Of a stretch of 64,000 nucleotides of DNA, positions 47,385 through 57,936 are shown one piece after another. The position numbers and the translations under genes were made by a program. Every line of letters starts with the position of its first letter. Within the stretch, counting starts at the first letter, position 1. The notes beneath the pieces are model-generated. The model searched no databases. It had not been told where the DNA came from and saw only the letters and a program-made list of their open reading frames with translations. Origin of the DNA: Pseudomonas putida (GTDB taxonomy: Bacteria > Pseudomonadota > Gammaproteobacteria > Pseudomonadales > Pseudomonadaceae); the NCBI RefSeq assembly GCF_025905425.1, contig NZ_CP109603.1, forward strand, positions 4,976,501 to 5,040,500, read 5' to 3'.

Positions 47385-47405
47385 TCCAACGCCGAATTGC
47401 AGGCA

Positions 47406-47433
47406 TAAAAAAGGGCCGTCGAAACGGCCCGAA
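47406..47433 (-). terminator. Terminator of lsfA
   Basis: GGGCCGTTTCGACGGCCC then six T on the minus strand, 39 bp after the lsfA stop. Confidence 0.85.
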
Positions 47434-47471
47434 ATCCCTGCTATGGCTAAGAGCAATGCAACGAGGATCCT

Positions 47472-48110
47472 TTAACGATTAGGTTGCGGCGTCAGGCGCA
47501 GATAAGGCTTAACTGCCCGATACCCTTTGGGGAAACGCTGCTTGATCTCCTCCTCGTCTTTGAGCGAAGGCACGATCACCACGTCGTCACCGTCTTGCCA
47601 GTTACCTGGCGTGGCGACCTTGTAGTTGTCGGTCAGCTGCAGCGAATCGATCACCCGCAGGATCTCGTTGAAGTTGCGCCCGGTACTGGCCGGATAGGTA
47701 ATGGTCAGGCGCACCTTCTTGTTTGGGTCGATGACGAACAGCGAGCGCACGGTCAGGGTGTCGTTCGCGTTCGGGTGGATCAGGTCGTACAGATCGGAGA
47801 CCTTGCGGTCAGCGTCGGCGATAATCGGGAAGTTGACCACGGTGTTCTGGGTCTCGTTGATGTCATCGATCCACTTGTGGTGCGAGTCGACCGGGTCCAC
47901 CGACAGCGCGATGGCCTTGACCCCACGCTGGGTGAAGTCGTCCTTGAGCTTGGCGGTCAGGCCCAGTTCGGTGGTGCACACAGGGGTGAAGTCGGCCGGG
48001 TGAGAAAACAGCACACCCCAACTGTTGCCGAGCCACTCGTGGAAGCGGATCTTGCCTTCACTGGAATCCTGTTCGAAGTCGGGGGCGATGTCGCCGAGTT
48101 TGAGACTCAT
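47472..48110 (-). CDS. lsfA: 1-Cys peroxiredoxin LsfA
   Basis: 212 residues. The peroxidatic cysteine is C45 in PVCTTELG and there is no second cysteine, as in 1-Cys (Prx6-type) peroxiredoxins. In Pseudomonas, LsfA is induced in sulfate starvation and detoxifies peroxides. AGGAG precedes the ATG, and the upstream DNA has AT-rich ATAAATAAAT. Single gene, with the ssu operon downstream. Confidence 0.95.
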   Translation of the reverse strand: MSLKLGDIAPDFEQDSSEGKIRFHEWLGNSWGVLFSHPADFTPVCTTELGLTAKLKDDFTQRGVKAIALSVDPVDSHHKWIDDINETQNTVVNFPIIADADRKVSDLYDLIHPNANDTLTVRSLFVIDPNKKVRLTITYPASTGRNFNEILRVIDSLQLTDNYKVATPGNWQDGDDVVIVPSLKDEEEIKQRFPKGYRAVKPYLRLTPQPNR

Positions 48111-48232
48111 GGGGTGCGGCTCCTGTGCTGTGTTCTGGCCTTGTTGGGTTCAATGTGCCTGCATTCAGTTAAAAACAAAAAGAATAAATACTGATTTATT
48201 TATAACCTTAGAGCATACCTAATCGCACACAC

Positions 48233-48259
48233 AAAAAAGCCTCGCACTAGGCGAGGCTT
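48233..48259 (-). terminator. Terminator of the OprD-family porin
   Basis: AAGCCTCGC / GCGAGGCTT stem around CTAGT, then six T on the minus strand, 17 bp after the porin stop. Confidence 0.88.
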
Positions 48260-48275
48260 CTGGTTCAGCTACGGC

Positions 48276-49604
48276 TTACAGGAAGTTGTAAGTGTAGTTG
48301 AAGATCAGACGGGTCTGATCCTGGTCAGCCAGCGAGCTGGTGCCAGTGCCACGGTAGACACCGTGACGCAGGCTGGCGCCCAGGCCCTTGAAGGTGCCTT
48401 CCTGGATAACGTAGTCAACGCGGGCGTCACGTTCCCATTCGCTGAAGGTACCGTTGCCGTTGGCGTTCTTGCCGTCTTCACCTTTCAGGTAGGAGACCGA
48501 AGCTTTCAGGCCAGGTACGCCCAGACGCGCGAAGTCATACGAGTACTGACCGAAGGTGGTGTTCTCACCGGCCTTGGCGAACTGGTTGATCATGCTGTCG
48601 GTGAACAGGTAGAAGCTGGAGCCACCGGCGCCTTCGTTGCGGCCATTGCCATCAACGACGCTGCCCTGGTTGAGCCAGACGAAACCACCGTCATCGTTGA
48701 CGCGCTGGTGACCGAGCATCAGCGCATGGCCACCCAGGGTGTAGGTGAACATGGCGGTCCAGGTCTTGTTGTCGACCTCGCCAGCGTTCTTGGCATAACC
48801 GCCGTTGTTGTTGAAGCGGTAGCCGGCTTCACCGTTCTTGCCGTCGCTGCTGCTGTCGAAGTAGCGCAGGTCGGTCTTGAACGACTGGTCGTCAGCGATC
48901 TTGAACACGTGAGTCGCGCCCAGGAAGTGCTGCTTGTAGAAGTCTTCCAGGTTCGAGTAGTAGTACTGCAGGGTCAGGTCTGGCGTGAGCTTGTAGTCCA
49001 GGCCGCCGTAGCGGAACTTGTTGCTGTCCTGGCTAGCGCCCGCCACGGACAGGCCGGTACGGTTGCTCGAAGCACGGCCCATGGCGTGGGTCAGCTGACC
49101 GGCGTTGACGGTCAGGTTGTCGATTTCCTTCGACTGGATGGTGCCACCCTCGAAGGTCTGCGGCAGCAGACGACCATCGTTGGCCACCAGGATCGGCAGG
49201 TTCGGCGCCAGGGCGCTACCGTAGTGAACCTCGGTCTTGGAGAAGCGAGCCTTGGCGTTACCGCCCACGCGGGCCCACTGGCTCACTGCAGAGCCGTCGG
49301 TATCGCTTGGGAAGAAGCTGCTGTTGTCAGGGTGCTTGCCGCGGCCGCCATCCAGGTGAATACCCCACAGGGCCTGGACATCGACGCCGAAACCAACGGT
49401 GCCTTCGGTGAAACCGGACAGGTAGTCGAGCTTGAAGCCCTGGCCAGACTCGCGGTTGTCAGCGCCGCCGTCACGGTTGTCGTTGTTGAAGTACATGGTG
49501 CGCGAGCTGAGCGACAGTTTGCTGTCTTCAACGAAACCGGCAGCGCCTGCTTGTTGGGCGAGAACCCCCAGTGCCACGGCCAGAGCCAGGCTGGACTTGT
49601 ACAT
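48276..49604 (-). CDS. OprD family porin (OprE-like)
   Basis: 442 residues with a signal peptide (1-22, ends AGA-A) and the OprD-type start GFVEDSKLSLSSRTMYFNND; the C terminus is TYNFL, typical of barrels. Placed between lsfA and tauABCD it may let sulfonates or similar anions cross the outer membrane, but porin substrates cannot be predicted from sequence. The promoter region shared with tauA is 496 bp and holds a GCAAACGTTTGC palindrome. Confidence 0.9.
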   Translation of the reverse strand: MYKSSLALAVALGVLAQQAGAAGFVEDSKLSLSSRTMYFNNDNRDGGADNRESGQGFKLDYLSGFTEGTVGFGVDVQALWGIHLDGGRGKHPDNSSFFPSDTDGSAVSQWARVGGNAKARFSKTEVHYGSALAPNLPILVANDGRLLPQTFEGGTIQSKEIDNLTVNAGQLTHAMGRASSNRTGLSVAGASQDSNKFRYGGLDYKLTPDLTLQYYYSNLEDFYKQHFLGATHVFKIADDQSFKTDLRYFDSSSDGKNGEAGYRFNNNGGYAKNAGEVDNKTWTAMFTYTLGGHALMLGHQRVNDDGGFVWLNQGSVVDGNGRNEGAGGSSFYLFTDSMINQFAKAGENTTFGQYSYDFARLGVPGLKASVSYLKGEDGKNANGNGTFSEWERDARVDYVIQEGTFKGLGASLRHGVYRGTGTSSLADQDQTRLIFNYTYNFL

Positions 49605-50100
49605 GTTTTGCTCCTCTACGTTCTAATTCTTGTGTATCTCTGGCGGCGAAGTCTGCTGCCTCGCTCACCGTGGATTGGCGATTTAGTCCCAAAGCGTGAC
49701 CATGAAGTCAATCGTTTCTAAACGTTTCGCGACTTTGGTCTAAGGCCACCTGCGCTACAGGATAATGACAATCCTATAAATCCAAAATGACCGTTTTATG
49801 AATTCGTAAGATTTTTCCGGAATATGTTAGGAACCTTTACTGCCATTTGTTGTAGACAGCACCACCACTCATAACTTTCGGCTATTTGCAAACGTTTGCT
49901 CATAACCTAATTCCATCCCGTTCTATGGGGACGAAAAAGCCTAGCAGCCGTCTCGGATTTCGCCATTGAGCGAAATCGGCCCAGCAGGCTTAAAGCATTT
50001 GGCTCCTAAGCTAATTCTAAAAAGTTATTTATTTTCGATTTCTTAGATCATCTAGTCTTCTTGCCATCCATCACATCGATTGCCTGACGAGAGGTTCACC
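49605..50100. promoter_or_regulatory. Divergent promoter region of OprD porin and tauABCD
   Basis: 496 bp, AT-rich compared with neighbours. It contains the perfect 12-bp palindrome GCAAACGTTTGC (49888-49899) within TTTGCAAACGTTTGCTC, and an AT-rich block (about 50010-50045) before tauA. No coding sequence is apparent. Confidence 0.6.
49888..49899. promoter_or_regulatory. LacI-type operator-like palindrome
   Basis: GCAAACGTTTGC is its own reverse complement, with the central AACGTT pattern typical of LacI/GalR sites. It lies about 290 bp from the porin start and 200 bp from tauA. Which regulator binds is unknown; no LacI gene is nearby. Confidence 0.45.
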
Positions 50101-51072
50101 ATGATCCCGCACGCTCCGCTGCGCCTGTTCGCCGCCCTGACTCTCGCCAGCACCAGCTGGTTGGCCCAGGCTGCCGACCTGACCGTGGCCTACCAGACCA
50201 CCGTTGACCCAGCCAAAGTGGCCCAGGTCGATGGCGATTACGAGAAAGCCAGCAAGGCCAGCATCGACTGGCGCAAATTCGACAACGGCGCCGATGTGAT
50301 CACCGCCGTGGCCAGCGGCGACGTGCAAATCGGCTACCTCGGCTCCAGCCCGCTGGCCGCCGCGGCTACCCGCAAGCTGCCGGTCGAGACCTTCCTGATC
50401 GCCACCCAGATCGGTGCTGGCGAAGCACTGGTGGCGCGCGACAGCATCAAGACCCCGCAAGACCTGATCGGCAAGAAGGTTGCGGTGCCCTTTGTCTCCA
50501 CCGGCCATTACAGCCTGCTGGCAGCGCTCAAGGCCTGGAACATCGACCCGTCCAAGGTGCAGATCCTCAACCTCGCGCCACCGGCCATCATTGCTGCCTG
50601 GAAGCGCGGTGACATCGACGCCACCTACGTCTGGGACCCCGCCCTGGGCGTGGCCAAGGAAAACGGCAAAGTGCTGATCACCTCCGGTGAGCTGGCCGAG
50701 AAAGGCGCACCCACCTTCGACGCCTGGATCGTGCGCAAGGACTTCGCCGACAAGCACCCTGAGGTGGTCAAGGCCTTCGCCAAGGTCACCCTCGACGCCT
50801 ACGCCGATTACCGCAAAGACCCGAAAGCCTGGCTGGCCAACAAGGACAACGTGGCCAAGCTGGTCAAGCTGTCCGGCGCCAAGGCCAGCGATATCCCGGT
50901 ACTGCTGGAAGGCAACGTCTACCCATTGGCCGCAGACCAGGCCAACGCCCTGGGTGCACCGACCACTCAAGCGCTGACCGACACAGCCACCTTCCTCAAG
51001 CAGCAAGGCAAGGTTGACGCAGTGCTGCCGGACTACTCGCCGTACGTCAGCGCCAAGTTCCTGCCCAACTGA
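50101..51072 (+). CDS. tauA: Taurine ABC transporter substrate-binding protein
   Basis: 323 residues from ATG 50101 with GAGAGG upstream. Signal peptide (1-22, AQA-A) and periplasmic binding domain starting [19 protein letters not shown], with the [15 protein letters not shown] and YVWDPALGV segments typical of TauA. First gene of tauABCD; the next gene begins 13 bp later. Confidence 0.95.
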   Translation: MIPHAPLRLFAALTLASTSWLAQAADLTVAYQTTVDPAKVAQVDGDYEKASKASIDWRKFDNGADVITAVASGDVQIGYLGSSPLAAAATRKLPVETFLIATQIGAGEALVARDSIKTPQDLIGKKVAVPFVSTGHYSLLAALKAWNIDPSKVQILNLAPPAIIAAWKRGDIDATYVWDPALGVAKENGKVLITSGELAEKGAPTFDAWIVRKDFADKHPEVVKAFAKVTLDAYADYRKDPKAWLANKDNVAKLVKLSGAKASDIPVLLEGNVYPLAADQANALGAPTTQALTDTATFLKQQGKVDAVLPDYSPYVSAKFLPN

Positions 51073-51085
51073 TCCGGAGCCCGTC

Positions 51086-51874
51086 ATGGCCTTGCTTGAA
51101 CTGGAGCGCATCAGCGCACAGTACCCCGGCGCCAGCACCCCGGTGCTGGCCGACATCAACCTGAGCCTCGGGCCACGCCAGCTGCTGGTGGCCCTGGGCC
51201 CCTCGGGCAGCGGCAAGACCTCGCTGCTCAACCTGATCGCCGGCTTCGTCAGCCCCAGCGGTGGGCGCATCACCCTTGACGGCGTACCGGTCAAAGGCCC
51301 AGGCGCCGAGCGTGGCGTGGTGTTCCAGGACGATGCGCTGCTGCCCTGGCAGAACGTGCTGGGCAACGTTGCCTTCGGCCTTGAGCTGGCTGGCGTGCCG
51401 CGCGCCCAGCGTGAGGCCAAGGCCCGCGAGATGCTGGCCCTGGTCGACCTGGAAGGGTTTGCCGAGCGGCGTATCTGGCAATTGTCTGGCGGCCAGAAGC
51501 AACGCGTTGGCCTGGCCCGCGCGCTGGCAGCCGACCCACGGGTACTGCTGATGGACGAACCGTTCGGCGCGCTCGACGCGTTCACCCGCGAGCAGATGCA
51601 GGAGCTGCTGCTGCAGGTCTGGCAGCGCACCGCAAAACCGGTATTCCTGATTACCCACGACATCGAAGAAGCCGTGTTCCTCGCCAGCGAGCTGGTGCTG
51701 CTGGCGCCCAACCCGGGCCGTGTGGTCGAACGCCTGCAACTGGACTTCGGCCAGCGCTATGCCGCTGGCGAGCCGGCCCGGGCAATCAAGTCCGACCCAC
51801 GCTTCATCGAAACCCGCGAGCATGTGCTGGCGCGGGTCTTCTCCCAACGCCAAAGCCTGCAGGAGCGCGCATGA
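51086..51874 (+). CDS. tauB: Taurine ABC transporter ATPase
   Basis: 262 residues from ATG 51086. Walker [10 protein letters not shown], signature [15 protein letters not shown], Walker [13 protein letters not shown], switch region [12 protein letters not shown]. Energises taurine import with TauAC; its stop overlaps tauC by 4 bp. Confidence 0.95.
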   Translation: MALLELERISAQYPGASTPVLADINLSLGPRQLLVALGPSGSGKTSLLNLIAGFVSPSGGRITLDGVPVKGPGAERGVVFQDDALLPWQNVLGNVAFGLELAGVPRAQREAKAREMLALVDLEGFAERRIWQLSGGQKQRVGLARALAADPRVLLMDEPFGALDAFTREQMQELLLQVWQRTAKPVFLITHDIEEAVFLASELVLLAPNPGRVVERLQLDFGQRYAAGEPARAIKSDPRFIETREHVLARVFSQRQSLQERA

Positions 51875-52710
51875 GCAGCCTGGATCTGCCGGTCACCGGC
51901 AAACGCGACGCCCCCACCCGGCCTGCTGAAAAGCCACGCCGTCAGCTGTCCACCCGTTGGATCAGCACCCTGACCTTGGCCAGCCTGCTGCTGGTCTGGT
52001 GGCTGGTGACTGCGGCCGGTTGGATCGAGCCCCTGTTTCTACCGGCACCCGGCGATATCCTGGCCAGGGCCTGGACCCTGCTGACCCAGGGCTACATGGA
52101 TGCCAGCCTGTGGCAGCACCTGGGCGCAAGCCTGGGCCGCATCGGCCTGGCACTGGTCGCCGCGACCCTGACCGCCATCCCGGTCGGCATCGCCATCGGT
52201 TACAACCGCGTGGCGCGGGGCATTCTCGACCCGCTGATCGAGTTCTACCGCCCGATTCCGCCGCTGGCTTATCTGCCGCTTATCGTCATCTGGTGCGGCA
52301 TCGGCGAGCTGTCGAAAGTGTTGCTGATCTACCTGGCGATCTTCGCCCCGATCGCCATCGCCACCGCCACCGGCGTACGCACCGTCGACCCGGCCAAACT
52401 GCGCGCCGCGCAATCGCTGGGCGCCACCAAGGCGCAGCTGATCCGCCACGTGATCCTGCCCAGCGCCCTGCCCGACATCCTCACCGGCATCCGCATCGGC
52501 CTGGGCGTCGGCTGGTCGACCCTGGTGGCAGCAGAACTGATCGCCGCCACCAGCGGCCTGGGCTTCATGGTGCAATCGGCGGCGCAGTTTCTGGTCACTG
52601 ATGTGGTGGTGCTGGGCATCCTGCTGATTGCCCTGATTGCCTTCGCGTTGGAGATGAGCCTGCGCGCGCTGCAACGCAAGCTGGTGCCCTGGCACGGGCA
52701 AAGCCACTGA
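51871..52710 (+). CDS. tauC: Taurine ABC transporter permease
   Basis: 279 residues with about six membrane helices and the EAA loop ([28 protein letters not shown]). The N terminus has a 30-residue polar lead ([15 protein letters not shown]) before the first helix. 45 bp separate it from tauD. Confidence 0.94.
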   Translation: MSSLDLPVTGKRDAPTRPAEKPRRQLSTRWISTLTLASLLLVWWLVTAAGWIEPLFLPAPGDILARAWTLLTQGYMDASLWQHLGASLGRIGLALVAATLTAIPVGIAIGYNRVARGILDPLIEFYRPIPPLAYLPLIVIWCGIGELSKVLLIYLAIFAPIAIATATGVRTVDPAKLRAAQSLGATKAQLIRHVILPSALPDILTGIRIGLGVGWSTLVAAELIAATSGLGFMVQSAAQFLVTDVVVLGILLIALIAFALEMSLRALQRKLVPWHGQSH

Positions 52711-52734
52711 CCACGCCGGCATTTCGGCGCCTAG

Positions 52735-53589
<855 letters not shown>

Positions 53590-53611
53590 TGATTCTGGAG
53601 CCTGTACTAGC

Positions 53612-53702
53612 ACTTCGCGGGGCAAGCCCGCTCCCACAGAGACCGCACAGTGCCTGAAGGCAGCGGGGTACTTGTGGGCGCGGGCTTGCCCCGCGAAGAA
53701 GC
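53612..53702. repeat. REP pair
   Basis: Two inverted REP copies between the convergent ends of tauD and the BCCT transporter; the right-hand copy is altered (GGGCGCGGGCTTG). Confidence 0.9.
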
Positions 53703-53720
53703 CAGTACAGGAATCGACGG

Positions 53721-55724
53721 CTAGCGGACCAGATGCAAGTACTGCATATGCCGCTCGTACTGGTCGAGGATGTCGTTGATGATCTGCTCCTTGCTATAGC
53801 CCACCAGGTCATAGTTCTGGCTGCCCTCGCTCAGGTGCACCTCCGCCCGGTAATAGCGACGGTTCTTCAGCTCCTGAGCACCCAGCCCACCCAGCGCAAA
53901 CGACGGCGTGAAGTACCCGCGCATCTGCACCTGATAAATGAACGGCTGTTCTTCACCATGGCCGATCTTCAGGCTGACGTTGTCATGGCTCGGGTCGTCC
54001 TGGGTAATCAGCACCAGGCCCTTCTGCTCGAACACCTCACGCACATCGGCAATCGCCGGGCGCACCACGTCGTCCATGAAGCGGTACACCTCATCGCGTG
54101 ACGGGAAGTGCACGGCCTGGCTCAGGCGTTGGCGCCAGCCACCACGCCCACGGCGTGACTGGGCGAACGGGGCCAGCGAATGCATCTGCGCGATCTGCCG
54201 CTGGGACTCCAGGTAGAACGCCTTGTGCAGCCCCCACATCATGCACAGCAAGATCAGCGAGAACGGCAACGAGGTCAGCACCACCGCCGACTTCAACGAA
54301 TCGATACTGCCGGCGAACAGCAAGGCACTGGTGATCAGCGCGGTCATCGCGCCCCAGAAGATCCGCAGCCAGTTAGGCCCGTCTTCATCCGGGTCGCCAC
54401 CCTTGGCCGACAAGGTCGACAGCACCACGGTGCCCGAGTCGGCCGAAGTGACAAAGAACACGAAGCTGATGAACACCGTGGTCGCGATCACCGCCTTGCT
54501 CCAGGGGTACGTCTCCAGCAGCAGGTACAGGCTCATCGACGGGTTATCCAGCGCCGACTGGCCAAGCGCGGTCATGCCATGGTTGATGACCTGGTCCAGG
54601 GCGCTGTTGCCGAAGATCGACATCCACGCCAGGGTGAAGCCCAGCGGAATCAGCAACACACCAAAGACGAACTCGCGGATGGTGCGCCCACGCGAAATAC
54701 GCGCAATGAACAAGCCCACGAAAGGCGCCCAGGCAATCCACCAGGCCCAGTAGAACACCGTCCAGCCGCCCAGCCAGTCGCGGTTGTCGCCATAGGCATA
54801 GACGTCGAAACTCTTGCGGGGCAAAGCGCCGAGGTAATCACCCAGGTTCTGGATAAGCGTGTTGAACAGGTGCTGGGTAGGGCCGGCGAACAGCACGAAC
54901 AGCAACAGCGCGCAGGCCAGGAACAGGTTGATGTCGCTCATCACCCGCACGCCCTTCTCCACCCCCGCAACCGCCACGGCCACCGCCGCGCCCATCATCA
55001 GGGTGATCAGCGCGACCTGTACCCACTGGCTGTGGCTGATGCCGAACAGGTAGTCCAGGCCGGCGTTCAGGTGCAACACGCCAAAGCCCATGTCGGCACC
55101 CAGGCCAAACACCGTGGCGATGATGCCGAAGCCGTCCACTGCGTAGCCGATCGGCCCGTTGATGCGCTTGCCGATCAGCGGGTACAACGCCGAGCGCAGG
55201 GCCAGTGGCAGGTTATGCCGGTAGGCAAAGTAGGCCAGCGCCATACCGACGAAGGCAAACACACCCCAGCCGTGCAGGCCCCAGTGCAGGAACAGGATCT
55301 GCATCGCCTGGCGCCCGGCCTCTGCCGTGCCTGCTTCGCCCTGGGGCGGCTGCAGCATGTGGGTCAGCGGTTCGGACACGCAGAAGAAGAACAGCGTGAT
55401 GCTGATACCGGCGGCAAACAGCATGCCGGCCCAGGACAGGTAGCTGAACTCGGGTTCGTCGTGGTCGGCACCGAGCTTGATCTTGCCGTAGCCGGACAAG
55501 GCGGTGACCACCACGAAGACCAGGTACAGCGTCATCGCCAGCATGTAGTACCAGCCGACCGTGTTGGCCGCCCAGTTCTGCGCCGCCAGCAACCAGTCGC
55601 CTGCGGTTTGCGGATTGCTGATGACTATCAGGCCAAAGATAAGGATGAAACTCGCCGCGAAATAGAACACCGGAGGGTTCATGCGCATCTTGCCATTGGC
55701 AAGGGAGGGGGTCGGTGCACTCAT
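53721..55724 (-). CDS. betT: BCCT-family choline/betaine/carnitine-type transporter
   Basis: 667 residues with about 12 membrane helices and the BCCT signature WTVFYWAWWIAWAPFVGLFI, including the aromatic cage that binds trimethylammonium groups. The C-terminal cytoplasmic extension (about 160 residues) matches BetT, a high-affinity choline transporter with osmosensing. BCCT carriers can also move dimethylsulfoniopropionate or choline-O-sulfate, which would suit this sulfur cluster, but that is inference. The 5' region has a BetI-like operator (55823-55838). Confidence 0.85.
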   Translation of the reverse strand: MSAPTPSLANGKMRMNPPVFYFAASFILIFGLIVISNPQTAGDWLLAAQNWAANTVGWYYMLAMTLYLVFVVVTALSGYGKIKLGADHDEPEFSYLSWAGMLFAAGISITLFFFCVSEPLTHMLQPPQGEAGTAEAGRQAMQILFLHWGLHGWGVFAFVGMALAYFAYRHNLPLALRSALYPLIGKRINGPIGYAVDGFGIIATVFGLGADMGFGVLHLNAGLDYLFGISHSQWVQVALITLMMGAAVAVAVAGVEKGVRVMSDINLFLACALLLFVLFAGPTQHLFNTLIQNLGDYLGALPRKSFDVYAYGDNRDWLGGWTVFYWAWWIAWAPFVGLFIARISRGRTIREFVFGVLLIPLGFTLAWMSIFGNSALDQVINHGMTALGQSALDNPSMSLYLLLETYPWSKAVIATTVFISFVFFVTSADSGTVVLSTLSAKGGDPDEDGPNWLRIFWGAMTALITSALLFAGSIDSLKSAVVLTSLPFSLILLCMMWGLHKAFYLESQRQIAQMHSLAPFAQSRRGRGGWRQRLSQAVHFPSRDEVYRFMDDVVRPAIADVREVFEQKGLVLITQDDPSHDNVSLKIGHGEEQPFIYQVQMRGYFTPSFALGGLGAQELKNRRYYRAEVHLSEGSQNYDLVGYSKEQIINDILDQYERHMQYLHLVR

Positions 55725-55822
55725 CGAGCATGCACCTCGTCAAGTGACGTGAGGTTCGAAATGAACGGGTTCAGCAAAGGAATCCTCCTGTTGAACACCG
55801 GCAGCGGACCAGCGTTTTTTCA

Positions 55823-55838
55823 TTGAACAAGCGTTCAA
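55823..55838. promoter_or_regulatory. TetR-type (BetI-like) operator
   Basis: TTGAAC-AAGC-GTTCAA, a perfect 6-bp inverted repeat, about 100 bp upstream of the BCCT transporter ATG. It resembles sites for TetR-family BetI regulators that control choline transport. No betI gene is adjacent. Confidence 0.45.
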
Positions 55839-55892
55839 GTTAAACATGAATCGGGATTTGATGCGAACCGGGGTGCTGATTGGTGCATGCCT

Positions 55893-55920
55893 TTGCCGGC
55901 CCTTTCGCGGGGCCAGCAAA
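55893..55920. repeat. Truncated REP half
   Basis: CCGGCCCTTTCGCGGGGCCAGC resembles the flanking part of a REP copy, without its core or partner. Near the end of the epsC gene. Confidence 0.5.
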
Positions 55921-55938
55921 GGCAGTAGATAGCTTAGG

Positions 55939-56871
55939 TCAGTTCTTGTCCTGGCAATCCAGCTGCAGGTTCGCCTGGGTAATGTTGCTCTCGGCCGGCA
56001 CACTGCGGGTAAGCCACACATTACCGCCAATGGTCGAGCCCTTGCCGATGGTAATGCGCCCCAGGATCGTCGCCCCCGCATAGATCACCACATCGTCCTC
56101 GACGATGGGGTGGCGCGGCAGGCCTTTGTGCAGTGTCCCCGACTCATCGCTGGGGAAGCGCTTGGCGCCCAGGGTCACCGCCTGGTAGATACGCACCCGC
56201 TCGCCGATGATCGCGGTCTCGCCGATCACCACACCAGTACCGTGGTCGATGAAGAAGCTCGGGCCGATCTGCGCGCCGGGGTGGATGTCGATACCGGTGG
56301 CCGAATGCGCCAGCTCCGAACTGATACGCGCCAACAGCGGCAAACCTGCCTGGTACAGGTGGTGCGCCAGGCGGTGATGGATGATGGCCAGGATGCCTGG
56401 GTAGCACAGCAGCACCTCATCGACACTGCGCGCCGCCGGGTCGCCGTGGTAGGCGGCCAGCACGTCGGTGTCGAGCAACACGCGCAAGTTGGGCAGCGCT
56501 GCGGCAAAATCCTGGATCAGGCGCAGGGCCTGGGCATCCACCGCGGCCAGGTCGCCCTGGCTCTGCCGGGCGGCGTAGCGCAGCTCCAGGCGAGCCTGAG
56601 CCAACAACGCGGTCAAGGCCGCATCCAGGGTGTGGCCTACATAAAAATCCTCGCTCTCTTCGCGCAGGTCGACCGGCCCCAGGCGCATCGGGAACAGCGC
56701 CCCGCACAACTGCTCGAGGACTTGGCGAATGGCCTCGCGAGAGGGCAGTTCGCGCCCGCCCTGCTCGCCAATGCTGCGGCCATTGCGACTGCGCCACTGC
56801 TCACGGGCGCTGCGCAAACCACTGACAATGCTGTGCAACTGCCAATGCGCGGATGTGGGGTGTTCGCTCAC
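55939..56871 (-). CDS. epsC: Serine O-acetyltransferase EpsC/CysE type
   Basis: 310 residues. It makes O-acetylserine from serine and acetyl-CoA, the carbon acceptor for sulfide in cysteine synthesis. The C-terminal left-handed beta-helix is recognisable (TGIDIHPGAQIGPSFFIDHGTGVVIGE and AGATILGRITIGKGSTIGGNV), with the catalytic His in FIDHGTG. The N-terminal helical domain is longer than in classical CysE, as in the EpsC subgroup. Placed amid organosulfur importers it supplies the acceptor for released sulfur. Confidence 0.9.
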   Translation of the reverse strand: MSEHPTSAHWQLHSIVSGLRSAREQWRSRNGRSIGEQGGRELPSREAIRQVLEQLCGALFPMRLGPVDLREESEDFYVGHTLDAALTALLAQARLELRYAARQSQGDLAAVDAQALRLIQDFAAALPNLRVLLDTDVLAAYHGDPAARSVDEVLLCYPGILAIIHHRLAHHLYQAGLPLLARISSELAHSATGIDIHPGAQIGPSFFIDHGTGVVIGETAIIGERVRIYQAVTLGAKRFPSDESGTLHKGLPRHPIVEDDVVIYAGATILGRITIGKGSTIGGNVWLTRSVPAESNITQANLQLDCQDKN

Positions 56872-57141
56872 GGTGTTCTCCTGCCTGAGGCCAATCTGTC
56901 GTTATGCAATCCACTTTACGGCAAATCCATCCCTTGGAAAAAACAACGCTTTATTCCATCCTGCGCTAAGTCGGGCATAAGCCGCGATGACGGCGCCAGC
57001 ATCCTGGCCTACCCTCAAAGCTGTGTTATTCCGACAAAAAACAAAAATGGAATAATAAAATAATTTTTTATTATTTCCGGGCCTAAGCGGCCAACTTTAT
57101 AGTCGCCACCCACTACTACCACCACAAGCGCGGGGCCTGAC

Positions 57142-57936
57142 ATGTCGAAATTCGCCAAACCGCTACTCAACGCCAGCCTGGCCATCCTGCTGGGTGCCGG
57201 CCTGCTCAGCCAGGCCTTCGCCGGCGAGCAATTGAAGACCATTCAGGAAAAGGGCGTGATCAACGTCGGCCTGGAAGGCACCTACCCACCGTTCAGCTTC
57301 CAGGACGAAAACGGCAAACTGGCCGGCTTCGAGGTCGAGCTTTCCGAACTGCTGGCCAAGGAGCTGGGGGTCAAGGCCAAGGTTCAACCGACCAAATGGG
57401 ACGGCATCCTTGCCGCGCTGGAGTCCAAACGCCTTGATGTGGTGATCAACCAGGTGACCATTTCCGAAGAGCGCAAGAAGAAGTACGACTTCTCCGAGCC
57501 CTACACCATCTCCGGCATCCAGGCGCTGATCCTGAAGAAGAAGGCCGAGCAGCTGAACATCCACAAAGCCGCTGACCTGGCTGGCAAGAGAGTCGGCGTA
57601 GGCCTGGGCACCAACTACGAGCAGTGGGTGAAGCAGGACGTTCCGAAAGCCGAAGTTCGCACTTATGAAGACGACCCGACCAAGTTCGCCGACCTGCGCA
57701 ACGGCCGCATCGACGCCATCCTGATCGACCGCCTGGCCGCACTGGAATACGCACAAAAAGCCAAGGACACCGAGCTTGCCGGCGACGCCTTCTCGCGTCT
57801 GGAAAGCGGCGTGGCCCTGCGCAAGGGCGAGCCTGAACTGCTGGCGGCGATCAACAAGGCCATCGACAAGCTCAAGGCCGACGGCACGCTGGCCAAGCTG
57901 TCGGAAAAATACTTCGGTGCCGATGTCACTAAATGA
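57142..57936 (+). CDS. tcyJ: Cystine-type ABC transporter substrate-binding protein
   Basis: 264 residues with a signal peptide (1-27, AFA-G) and a solute-binding family 3 domain: GVINVGLEGTYPPFSFQDENG, and DVVINQVTISEERKKKYDFS. It resembles TcyJ/FliY, which binds cystine. It forms an operon with a permease and an ATPase (4-bp overlap and 2-bp gap). The AT-rich leader fits a sulfur-starvation promoter. Confidence 0.85.
   Translation: MSKFAKPLLNASLAILLGAGLLSQAFAGEQLKTIQEKGVINVGLEGTYPPFSFQDENGKLAGFEVELSELLAKELGVKAKVQPTKWDGILAALESKRLDVVINQVTISEERKKKYDFSEPYTISGIQALILKKKAEQLNIHKAADLAGKRVGVGLGTNYEQWVKQDVPKAEVRTYEDDPTKFADLRNGRIDAILIDRLAALEYAQKAKDTELAGDAFSRLESGVALRKGEPELLAAINKAIDKLKADGTLAKLSEKYFGADVTK

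Noticed and set aside
50071..51711. 546-codon open frame opposite tauAB
   Set aside because: Antisense to clearly recognisable tauA and tauB; high-GC shadow.
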